This document shows, in pieces, positions 1 through 7,200 of a stretch of 64,000 nucleotides of DNA (positions are counted from its first letter, which is position 1; the number at the start of each line of letters is the position of its first letter). The DNA is from Dyadobacter soli (lineage in GTDB: Bacteria; Bacteroidota; Bacteroidia; Cytophagales; Spirosomataceae). Below the pieces are notes generated by a model. That model did not search any database, was not told the origin of the DNA, and worked only from the letters and a program-made list of their open reading frames with translations. The stretch lies in NCBI RefSeq assembly GCF_900101885.1, contig NZ_FNAN01000002.1, positions 124,001-188,000 of the forward strand, in the 5' to 3' direction. The position numbers were made by a program, and so were the translations under genes.

Positions 1-156
1 CTGGATCTCATCCTGCGACATCTCTATATCGGGCAGTTCAGCAGATATTTCCTCAAAAAGCCGATCCATTTCCTCCCAGTAAGCTTTTTTGTCCTTCACA
101 AGCACTTTTCTTTCTGAAACCCTGTGAAATGCTCTGATAATTTGCTCTCGTGCCAT
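1..156 (-). CDS. Hypothetical protein, N-terminal part only (runs off the left edge)
   Basis: An open frame begins with ATG at 156 and stays open for 52 codons to the window edge, so the C-terminus is missing. The visible protein begins MAREQIIRAF and is rich in Glu, Lys and Asp, with a helical charged character and no signal peptide. A match to the Bacteroidota -7 element (TAAATTTG on the minus strand, 183-176) lies about 20 bases upstream of the ATG, without a well-spaced -33 partner. I do not recognise the family. Short acidic proteins of this kind are often the first gene of small two-gene modules, but the next gene is outside the window. Confidence 0.55.
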   Translation of the reverse strand, partial: MAREQIIRAFHRVSERKVLVKDKKAYWEEMDRLFEEISAELPDIEMSQDEIQ

Positions 157-263
157 AATGATTTATTCGTGTTATCAAATTTAAGTTTTTAACAACCAGC
201 TTAAAAATCCGATTTTCAAACGGTTGCGTGAGCGGCAAGCTTTTTTAGACTTTCTGAAACCTG

Positions 264-299
264 TTGACACTAGGCTGTCACAGCATGAGTTTAGTTTTG
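264..299 (+). promoter_or_regulatory. Weak promoter candidate for the VOC gene
   Basis: TAGTTTTG at 292-299 fits the Bacteroidota -7 consensus TAnnTTTG. The nearest TTG upstream is at 264-266, 25 bases away, slightly longer than usual. The predicted transcript would start near 306, giving a leader of about 25 bases before the ATG at 331. Confidence 0.3.
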
Positions 300-330
300 T
301 ATTAACTTAAACCAAAACCCAAAAACGAGC

Positions 331-738
331 ATGGCCAACGCAACATCACTCAGAGGATTCGCTACTTTGAATTTCTATGCAGCCGATCTGGATGCCGCAA
401 AAAGCTGGTATTCAGAAGTATTTGAAATGCAACCCTATTTCGAAAGGCCGGGCTATATCGAGTTCCGTGTGGGTGATTATGAGCACGAAATCGGCATTAT
501 CGATGCCAAATGGGCTCCACCGGGGGCTGCCGGCACACCCGCGGGAGCGATCATCTACTGGCATGTAGACGATGTAGAAGGCGCGTACAACAGATTGCTC
601 GAACTAGGTGGTACGAGTTATCAGCCGGTAACTACGCGGGGCGAAGGTTTTGTGACGGCTTCGGTGGTGGACCCGTTCGGCAACATCTTGGGTGTAATGT
701 TCAACAAGCATTATCTATCGATCATCCATGGAAACTAA
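331..738 (+). CDS. VOC-family (glyoxalase/bleomycin-resistance-like) protein
   Basis: The 135-aa protein has the length and paired beta-alpha-beta-beta-beta layout of a single-chain vicinal oxygen chelate protein. The first module begins FATLNFYAADLDAAKSWY, and the second contains WHVDDVEGAYNRLLELGG and ends in VDPFGNILGVMFN, the usual 'DPxGN.xG' signature of the fold. No signal peptide is present, so it should be cytoplasmic. The substrate cannot be read from sequence: VOC proteins include isomerases, dioxygenases and drug-binding proteins. Its stop overlaps the start of the next gene by 11 bases, implying translational coupling. The ATG at 331 is supported by the candidate -7 box at 292-299. 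Confidence 0.85.
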   Translation: MANATSLRGFATLNFYAADLDAAKSWYSEVFEMQPYFERPGYIEFRVGDYEHEIGIIDAKWAPPGAAGTPAGAIIYWHVDDVEGAYNRLLELGGTSYQPVTTRGEGFVTASVVDPFGNILGVMFNKHYLSIIHGN

Positions 739-1270
739 AAACGGCATCGAAGCGATTCCAGCGCCCGGCAATAAGGAATGGCGCGACTGGCTGGCGGAAA
801 ACGGCAAAAAGAAAGATGCCGTTTTCCTGATCATTTACCACAAAGACAGCCCCACCCCGAGCATCGGCTACAAAGAATCGATCGAACACGCATTGTGCTA
901 CGGCTGGATCGACAGCAAGGCCATCAAACGCGACGCGGAGAGTTTTTACCTCACATTCACGAAACGCAACCCGAAAAGCAAATGGAGCACCGTGAACAAG
1001 GAACGCGCCGCAAGGATGACCAAGGCAGGCCTGATGCGCGCCGAAGGTCAGAAGATGATCAACCTGGCGAAGGAAACCGGCGCCTGGGATGCCCTGGAAA
1101 CCGCAGGTAATGCAGTAGTGCCCGACGATTTGCAAAAGGCATTCGACGGTAATCCAACGGCATTTGAAAACTTCGGGAAGTTTGCGCCATCTTCCAAACG
1201 GCTGATCCTGGAATGGATTTTGAATGCCAAAGACCGGAGACGCGCGAAAAACGCATTGCTCAGTCGGTAG
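728..1270 (+). CDS. YdeI/OmpD-associated family protein, 3' end frameshifted
   Basis: This frame gives 180 aa with features of the YdeI/OmpD-associated family: an N-terminal WRDWLAENGKKKDAVFLIIYHK segment, the family-typical ALCYGWIDS motif and a helical C-terminal domain (DDLQKAFDGNPTAFENF). Some relatives are linked to bacteriocin or peptide tolerance, but the biochemical role is not established. The C-terminus is abnormal. After NAK (about 1223-1231) the frame reads DRRRAKNALLSR and stops at 1270, whereas the frame reached by one extra base reads RPETREKRIAQSVEMAARNE and continues to a TAA at 1309-1311, which is the ending expected for this family. A single missing A in the AAA run at 1229-1231 explains this. 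It is either a real truncating mutation or a sequence error. The start overlaps the VOC gene by 11 bases. Confidence 0.8.
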   Translation: METKNGIEAIPAPGNKEWRDWLAENGKKKDAVFLIIYHKDSPTPSIGYKESIEHALCYGWIDSKAIKRDAESFYLTFTKRNPKSKWSTVNKERAARMTKAGLMRAEGQKMINLAKETGAWDALETAGNAVVPDDLQKAFDGNPTAFENFGKFAPSSKRLILEWILNAKDRRRAKNALLSR

Positions 1271-1347
1271 AAATGGCCGCGCGCAATGAACGTGCCAACC
1301 ATCCGCGCTAACCTTGCGTAATACCGCGCCTGTAAATACATGCACAC

Positions 1348-1896
1348 ATGGGAGCTATCAAAAAGTCCGAATACCAGTTCAAACCCGTCGACCGCAAGAC
1401 CTGGCCCGATCTCGAAAAGCTTTTCGAAGGAAAGGGCGGCCCGAAATACTGCTGGTGCATGGTCTGGCGCGAGCTGGACGCCTCACTGCGCAACGACAAC
1501 AAAGCCAAGAAAAGCGCATTGAAAAGCCAGGTCGATCATAAAATCCCGATCGGTCTTATCGGCTACCACGGCGAGGAGCCCATAGCCTGGTGCTCAGTAG
1601 GCCCGCGCGAGAGCTTCCGCGACCTCGGCGGTGACAGCGACCTTGAAAACGTGTGGTCGATCACCTGCTTTTTTATCCGCAAAGAGCACCGCAAGCAGCG
1701 CCTCACCGAACAGATGATCACCGAGGCGACGCGTTACGCCAAAAAACGGGGCGCCAAGCACGTGGAAGCCTACCCCGTCGCCCCCGATTCGCCGAGTTAC
1801 CGTTTCATGGGATTCAAGCCGCTATTCGAAAAAATGGGGTTCGATTATCGACATAAAGCCGGCTCGCGGCGGTATGTGATGGTGTCCGATGTCTGA
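1348..1896 (+). CDS. GNAT-family N-acetyltransferase
   Basis: The 182-aa protein looks like a Gcn5-related acetyltransferase that transfers an acetyl group from acetyl-CoA to an amine. The central strand NVWSITCFFIRKEHRKQRLTEQMI corresponds to the beta4/alpha3 acetyl-CoA-binding region, with the Q/R-x-x-G/A loop replaced by RKQRLT. It is followed by an alpha4/beta6-like segment ending YRFMGFKPLFEKMGF, the common 'Y..xGF' element near the end of GNAT domains. An N-terminal CWCMVWRE segment is Cys/Trp-rich and typical of a subgroup of uncharacterised GNATs. There is no signal peptide. The substrate is unknown. It follows the YdeI-like gene closely (36 bases from the repaired stop at 1311), so co-transcription is likely. 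Confidence 0.8.
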   Translation: MGAIKKSEYQFKPVDRKTWPDLEKLFEGKGGPKYCWCMVWRELDASLRNDNKAKKSALKSQVDHKIPIGLIGYHGEEPIAWCSVGPRESFRDLGGDSDLENVWSITCFFIRKEHRKQRLTEQMITEATRYAKKRGAKHVEAYPVAPDSPSYRFMGFKPLFEKMGFDYRHKAGSRRYVMVSDV

Positions 1897-2015
1897 AATT
1901 TCCCCTTACCACGGAAACTTTTCGAGCCGGTTGATACCTTTGCTAACCAGTTGCGCATTCGTTCGCGACCATTGCAACCAACTTTTGACGCCCAGACTTC
2001 ACCATTACATTCACC

Positions 2016-2246
2016 ATGCCTGAACCACAACTCACCGGCCTCCAAAAACGCGCTTCGAAATACATTAACAAAGCCTTTTCCTACCAAATGCGGCCAGGCG
2101 TGGTGATTGAGGGCTATTTTTCCGGCTTCGACCCAAACTCGATCGACCGTGCGGTGATACAGCTGTCGAATGCGGCTGATAAAACGACGCTGCCTTTGAT
2201 GACGGTTTTGAATTATTTTGAGGGGGATGAGGAGATGGAGTTGTGA
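2016..2246 (+). CDS. Small hypothetical protein
   Basis: The frame encodes 76 aa starting MPEPQLTGLQ. It has a basic helical start (QKRASKYINKAFSY) and then a likely beta-rich section (VVIEGYFSGF) with an acidic tail (EGDEEMEL). No transmembrane segment or signal peptide is present, and I do not recognise the family. A -7-like TACCTTTG sits at 1935-1942, about 75 bases upstream, but lacks a clear -33 element. It lies between the GNAT gene and the toxin-antitoxin island. Coding potential is supported by normal codon use (frequent GC-ending codons) in the first two thirds. Confidence 0.6.
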   Translation: MPEPQLTGLQKRASKYINKAFSYQMRPGVVIEGYFSGFDPNSIDRAVIQLSNAADKTTLPLMTVLNYFEGDEEMEL

Positions 2247-2285
2247 TTTTGCGGGATTGCAAATTTGTGTGCCGTTTGAAAATCG

Positions 2286-2336
2286 GATTAGGTAAGCGCA
2301 ATTTTCTTTTTCTACCTTACGCGCCAACACCTAATC
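2286..2336. repeat. Inverted repeat upstream of the Panacea gene (operator candidate)
   Basis: GATTAGGT (2286-2293) is repeated in inverted orientation as ACCTAATC (2329-2336), with 35 bases between. A shorter pair, GTAAG (2292-2296) and CTTAC (2316-2320), is nested inside. The structure ends 15 bases before the ATG at 2352, a position suited to an autoregulatory operator. No good TAnnTTTG box was seen in the same interval. Confidence 0.35.
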
Positions 2337-2351
2337 TATCCGATCTTCATC

Positions 2352-2915
2352 ATGCAAACCGCACTATCAATGCCTGTTATCGCACTACCACCACTCCGGC
2401 TTCCCGAGGCCACCAGTGCCGATCAGATCGCCGATTACTTCATGGCATTCGCGAATGCAACCGGCAGTCTGATAACCAATATGAAGCTGCAAAAGCTTGT
2501 TTTCTACACGCAAGCCTGGCACATCGCTGTTTTCAATCAAGAAATTTTTGAGGAAGACTTTCAGGCCTGGATTCACGGGCCTGTGGTGCCGTCGCTTTAT
2601 GAGCGATATAAATCATTTCAATGGAGGCCTATTATTAGGGATGATCTAAACGAGGGTTCACTACGAACATTGGAGAATGCATTTTCGACGAGCATGCAAG
2701 AGATTCTTGCCGACATAATCATTGAATACTTCTACAAAGATGCCTTCGCGCTGGAACAAAGCACACATAGCGAAGCGCCGTGGCGGATCGCTCGCGGTGG
2801 CGTTGCCGCTGATGAGCCTTCTACGAATGTTATTGACAAGAAAACTATACACGACTATTATTCTCAATTTGTGAAATCGGATGGCCAAGAATTTCAATCC
2901 TCCCAAGGTTTGTAA
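2352..2915 (+). CDS. Panacea-domain (DUF4065/SocA-like) antitoxin
   Basis: The 187-aa protein carries a Panacea (DUF4065) domain from about residue 20: ADQIADYFMAFAN, then the highly typical ITNMKLQKLVFYTQAWHIA, a central FQAWIHGPVVPSLYERYK and a C-terminal APWRIARGG-type segment. Panacea domains act as promiscuous antitoxins that neutralise unrelated toxins (Caulobacter SocA is a relative that works as a proteolytic adaptor). Here the downstream frame starts 35 bases before this one ends, so the two genes are translationally coupled and antitoxin-first. An inverted repeat at 2286-2336 may allow autoregulation. The first 18 residues are not part of the conserved domain, so the true start could be slightly downstream. 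Confidence 0.88.
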   Translation: MQTALSMPVIALPPLRLPEATSADQIADYFMAFANATGSLITNMKLQKLVFYTQAWHIAVFNQEIFEEDFQAWIHGPVVPSLYERYKSFQWRPIIRDDLNEGSLRTLENAFSTSMQEILADIIIEYFYKDAFALEQSTHSEAPWRIARGGVAADEPSTNVIDKKTIHDYYSQFVKSDGQEFQSSQGL

Positions 2916-3312
2916 ACACACCAAGCATATCAATGCATCTTTAACACGCGAAAACACTCACAACGACCTAGTTAAACTCTCCTTCAAATATCTGGATGTG
3001 GAACACGAGGTTTTCATCTTTCAAAACAAGGAGACCGCCTACTTCAACAGCCTCATTCATAGGTTAAAACATATTTGTTGTCTTAAATGCAAGGAGTTGA
3101 AATATCCAACAGTGAAAGCGTTACGGAACCATTTCATCCGTTGGGGCGATACTTCACAGAAATGTTTTGGCTTGCCGAATGAGGAGCAATTGGTGGAGCA
3201 ACCATTTCAATTCAGCGTATCTGCCAATGAACATGGGCGGGTGATCGGGTTCTTTATTGAAACAACTTTTTATGTGGTTTGGCTGGATGTGGAGCATCGC
3301 ACGTACGGCTGA
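2881..3312 (+). CDS. Panacea-associated protein, candidate toxin
   Basis: The 143-aa protein overlaps the Panacea gene by 35 bases in another frame. It begins with a basic segment (KVCKHTKHINASLTREN), has a Cys-containing middle (HICCLKCKEL), and ends FYVVWLDVEHRTYG. From memory, proteins with a KHTKHIN start and a FYVVW.DPEH-type end occur next to Panacea genes elsewhere, but I cannot verify that here and no catalytic domain is recognisable. No transmembrane segment is present, so it is not one of the small membrane toxins. Toxin function is inferred only from position. Base composition is AT-richer than the flanking genes, which fits acquisition by transfer. Confidence 0.6.
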   Translation: MAKNFNPPKVCKHTKHINASLTRENTHNDLVKLSFKYLDVEHEVFIFQNKETAYFNSLIHRLKHICCLKCKELKYPTVKALRNHFIRWGDTSQKCFGLPNEEQLVEQPFQFSVSANEHGRVIGFFIETTFYVVWLDVEHRTYG

Positions 3313-3489
3313 ATTATCTGTGTTATCAATCTTCAACCACACGCTGAATACAACTCTGCTATTATCACACATTGAAAACAAGCTGGTAACAGTTCAAAAG
3401 TATCCAAACGCAGTGCACAGCGGGTTTGTGCATTTCGAAATTGCGATCGCGCGGCGCAGCAACATTCTGCGTTAGAACTTTGGCTAAAA

Positions 3490-3520
3490 TTTGGAATATC
3501 AGGCAAATAACCTATTTTTG
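3490..3520 (+). promoter_or_regulatory. Promoter of the hicAB operon
   Basis: TTTG at 3490-3493 and TATTTTTG at 3513-3520 are separated by 19 bases, a full match to the Bacteroidota -33/-7 promoter layout (TTTG-N19..21-TAnnTTTG). Transcription should begin near 3527, about 24 bases before the hicA ATG. Confidence 0.65.
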
Positions 3521-3538
3521 TAACTAATTTCCAGTTAC
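3520..3538. promoter_or_regulatory. Palindromic operator candidate for HicB
   Basis: GTAACT (3520-3525) and AGTTAC (3533-3538) form a perfect inverted repeat with a 7-base spacer. It starts on the last base of the -7 element and covers the expected transcription start, where a bound repressor would block initiation. HicB proteins with a ribbon-helix-helix tail are known autorepressors. Confidence 0.45.
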
Positions 3539-3550
3539 ACACTATATAGC

Positions 3551-3814
3551 ATGAGTCAAATTGAAAAGTTGCTAGCTCGTTTCCGCAGCAAACCGAAAGA
3601 TCTCCTCTGGAAGGAATTGACATTAATTCTGAGATTCTACGGCTACGAGGAAATTGCTTCAGGGAAAACAGGTGGTTCCAGAGTAAAATTTGCGCATTGT
3701 CAAAGGCGAATCATCTCCCTACACAAGCCTCATCCTACCCCTATTGTTAAGTCATATGTGATTGAACAGATCATCACAACACTAAAAGAAAATGGAAAAA
3801 TCAAGAATGATTAA
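3551..3814 (+). CDS. hicA: HicA-family toxin (mRNA interferase)
   Basis: The 87-aa protein matches the longer HicA subtype: KLLARFRSKPKD at the start, a Trp-Lys-Glu-Leu helix, then SGKTGGSRVKFAH and the conserved ISLHKPHPTPIVKSY segment. HicA folds as a double-stranded RNA-binding-like domain and cleaves mRNA when freed from HicB; the histidines in the SLHKPHP segment belong to the conserved part of the domain. The gene is directly followed by, and overlaps by 23 bases, a HicB gene, the standard toxin-first order. It has its own promoter at 3490-3520 and an operator candidate at 3520-3538. All core motifs look intact, so the toxin is probably functional. Confidence 0.9.
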   Translation: MSQIEKLLARFRSKPKDLLWKELTLILRFYGYEEIASGKTGGSRVKFAHCQRRIISLHKPHPTPIVKSYVIEQIITTLKENGKIKND

Positions 3815-4175
3815 CTCACTATCGTACAACGGATTTACGGCGAATATACATTATAGCCCTGTGGATGAAGTGTTTTTCGGAAAGTTGATTGCTGTCAATG
3901 ATCTTGTGACTTTCGAGGGAACGTCTGTGGACGAACTGAAACAAAGTATGAAAGAAGCCGTCGACGATTACATCGAAACTTGTAAGGCTTTGGGCAAGTC
4001 GCCCGAAAAGTCTTACAAAGGTGTTTTTAATGTTCGGGTTTCTTCTGATCTGCACAAGAAAATTGCATTGCTTGCTTCGCAATACGATGTCACTTTGAAC
4101 GATTTCGTGAAGTCTGTTTTACAGTACGCTTCATCGCATCAGGAATTGGGTGATGAGGTGTTTGGGCTCAGGTAA
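3792..4175 (+). CDS. hicB: HicB-family antitoxin with ribbon-helix-helix-like tail
   Basis: The 127-aa protein has the HicB partial RNase H-like fold at residues about 8-70: YNGFTANIHYSPVDEVFFGK, then VTFEGTSVDELKQSMKEAVDDYIETC. The C-terminal part (FNVRVSSDLHKKIALLASQYDVTLNDFV) fits a ribbon-helix-helix/Arc-type DNA-binding segment of the HicB C-terminal type. It should bind and block HicA and repress the shared promoter. The start at 3792 overlaps hicA by 23 bases; a second ATG five codons downstream (3807) would shorten the N-terminus to MINSLSYNG, which is equally plausible by family alignment. Confidence 0.9.
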   Translation: MEKSRMINSLSYNGFTANIHYSPVDEVFFGKLIAVNDLVTFEGTSVDELKQSMKEAVDDYIETCKALGKSPEKSYKGVFNVRVSSDLHKKIALLASQYDVTLNDFVKSVLQYASSHQELGDEVFGLR

Positions 4176-4176
4176 G

Positions 4177-4228
4177 GACCGGCCGGAGGCCTGCGAATAG
4201 TTAGCGCGAAGCTCCCGCTTCGCGCCAT
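4177..4228 (+). repeat. Dispersed junction repeat, copy 1
   Basis: The block starts with a GC-rich head (ACCGGCCGGAGGCCT), then AATAGT, and then a perfect 9-base hairpin GCGCGAAGC-TCCC-GCTTCGCGC (4204-4225) followed by CAT. It begins 2 bases after the hicB stop and lies in the convergent gap before the PVC-type gene. Copies 2 (9181-9283) and 3 (16743-16796, inverted) share head, spacer and hairpin. Confidence 0.7.
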
Positions 4229-4242
4229 GGTTGTTGCTTTCT

Positions 4243-7200
4243 TTATTTTCCTCCGCTACCCTTCCCCAACGGCACCTGCGCCGTAGTCCGCAGGTACGCA
4301 ATCAATTCCGTAACCTCCTTCTCCGACAAATTTTCCAACAACCCCGTCGGCATCATCGATGAGGGAGTTACTTCCCGGGTTTGAATGTCTGATTTGTTGA
4401 TCAAAACAGCGTCCTGGCCTACAATGCGTAGGGTGAGCTGCCGGTCGGTTTCCTTTGCAACGTTACCTACATACGTGCGCCCGTCGCGGGTGGTGATGAC
4501 GACCATTTTGTAGTCGTCCTGGATTTCGCCGCTGGGGTCGAGGATGTTGCCGAGGAGGTAGTCCAGGTTGGCGCGGTTGGAGCCGGTGAGCTCCGGACCG
4601 ATGATGCCGCCTTCGCCGTAGAGTTTATGGCAAGGCGCGCAGGTGCGCTGGAATACGAGGCGACCACTGGTTTTGCTGGCGTCGGCTACGGCCTTGTCAC
4701 TGAGCAGGGTGCGGTATTTTTTGTAGGCCTTTTCATCGAATGCGACGTGGTCTATCGGTCCCCATACTTCCACGAAACCACTGCCGACCACGCGGCGGAG
4801 CTGGCGGGCGACGTAGGTAGGGACGTCTTTTTTAGGGATCACATTCTTTGAAATGGCCTGGGTAAGGAGCCAGCCGGATTTCGGGCGGGAGGCCAGGGTT
4901 TGCACGGCTTCGGATTTTTCCGATGCATTGAATTTCGGATAGGCGTCGATGAGTTGCTTGGCCAAGGGCTCCCTGTCATAACCGGCCACGGCGCGAATAG
5001 CTTCGAGGCGCAATGCATTGTCGTTCAGCAATGCAGGAAGCTCGGCAGCGAGTTCAGGGCGCTGGCGGGCGGCGAGGGATTGTAAGGCTTTTTTGCGCTC
5101 ATCCAATGCAGATGATTTATTCTTCAATGTAGCTAATGCGGTTTTGGCAGATTCGGTGTCGCCGAAGTGACGGCCGAGATCGGCGGAGAGGTTGGCCGTG
5201 GGCTTGTCAGCTTGTTTCAGTTTGGCGTAAACTGCGGTCCAGTTTTCGGGTGTTTTAATGTCGGTGCGGCCTTCCAAACCATCGCGCATGCCAGTGAGAA
5301 TGTCGACGCGGTTCGCGCTTGATTTGCCTACGGTTGCTACTAATGTATTGATCTGATCCGCATCTACCAGCCTACGAGCGATGAATTGGGTTACCATCGG
5401 AATTTTGCTCGTTGCAGCCAGTTCCAATGCTTTGGCAGCATTATCCTTCACCAACGGCTCCAATCCGAACCAGATCATTTTGGGCAAATTATGGTCCTGG
5501 GTATCTTCCGCATGGGCTGTCAAACCTTTGATAATGCTCCATTTTACTTCCGCGTCGAGGCGCTGCAATGCCGAGGCCAGGTACAGGCGCACGACAGGCG
5601 ACGGGTCGTTAGCCGCCATTTGTGCAAACTGACTAGTGATTTCCGCGCCAGGCTGCGCATCCTCGCACAGGAACTGGACCGCCCATGCACGTACATGCGC
5701 ATCCGCGTCTGTGAGTGCTTTTGCTAATGCCGCATTATTCAGATTATCGGTCACTTTCAATGCCCACATGGCGCGGAGGCGGTTGTCGGAGTTGTCTTTG
5801 GATTGGTATAATGCGTTGAGTTTTTGAACGGCGTCGGATGCTATTTTGCCATTGGCCGCCCGGCTCTGCAAAATGACGCGCGCACGGCGGGCATGCCATT
5901 CGCTTTTACTGGTTTGCAATGCGGCAAGGTCGGCGTCGCTGAGTTTGTTGAGATCGTCATAGCGGCCTTTCCAGTTTTCAGCGAGGGAGCTTTTGGGCAT
6001 TACCCTGAAAATCCGGCCGGTTTCGGAGTTGAGCACGTCGGAACCGCAAATGTCGGCGTCATGCCAGTCGAGAATGTACATGCCGCCCTCCGGCCCTATT
6101 TCCATACTGAAACCGACCCATTGCGCATTGTTGGCCATCAGGAAATCGTCGCTGTGCTTGCCGGAAAAGCCGGAGCCTTTGGGTACCAACTGATCGGAAA
6201 GAATGCCGTGCTCATGAATGTTGGCCATGAATATCTTGCCGCGCTCCGAGGCGGGGAATGCGTCGGAGAGGTAAATGCGCGCGCCGCCATGCGCCGAGCG
6301 GTGGCTGTGGTCGGCGATGGTTTTGATATCATTATACACATACGGATTGAAATGCTGCCCGCCTTGCCGGTGGTAAATGCCGCCCGGCACGACGTACCAT
6401 AAATGCGGGATCACGCAAGCGGTAATGAACAGCTGGCCTTTGGCATCATAATCAATGCCCCACGGATTGCTGAAACCGTGTGCTACCACTTCAAATTTCC
6501 GTTTCGTAGGATGGTACCGCCACACGCCGCCATTGATATCGACGCCGTCCTCGACTTCGATGTTCTCCGGAAATGCATCGTTATGTTTATATAATTTGCC
6601 TTTTCCAACCGGTTTACCCACTTTCGACGGTGTCGCGAAGCCCTGTAAACCGTATAGCCAGCCATCCGGTCCCCAGTGGAAGCTGTTGAGCGTTTCGTGC
6701 CGGTCGCGGATACCCCAGCCGGTAAGACGAACTTCGATATCGTCCATATCAGCCTTGTCGTCGCCATTTTTATCAGGTACAAAAAGGAGGTTAGGCGGCG
6801 CCCCTACGAACACACCTCCAAAGCCGACCGCCAATGCAGCCGGAAATGCAACGCCTTCCATGAATACCTTCTTATTATCGGCCACGCCGTCGTGATCGGT
6901 ATCTTCGAGAATGAGAATGCGGCTGGTACCGTTGTTGGAAAAGCCTTTTCCGCGCGACTCGTAATCCTTATTTTCTGCGATCCACATCCGCCCGCGGTCG
7001 TCCCAGCAGAATGCCATCGGCTGGGTCATCATCGGTTCGGAAGCGAATGCATTCACCTGGTAACCATCCTTCACGGTCATCGCGGCCACCGCTTCCTGGG
7101 CGCTGAGGAATTTGGCTTCCCTACCCTCTTTTTGCGCCAATGCCCAGAGCGCCGTAGTGTTATACTGCCCGGTGTTACCAATGAATTCTCCGAATGTTTT

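Noticed and set aside
1935..1942. TACCTTTG as a promoter of the small gene at 2016
   Set aside because: No -33 element at a suitable distance; kept only as a note in that gene's entry.
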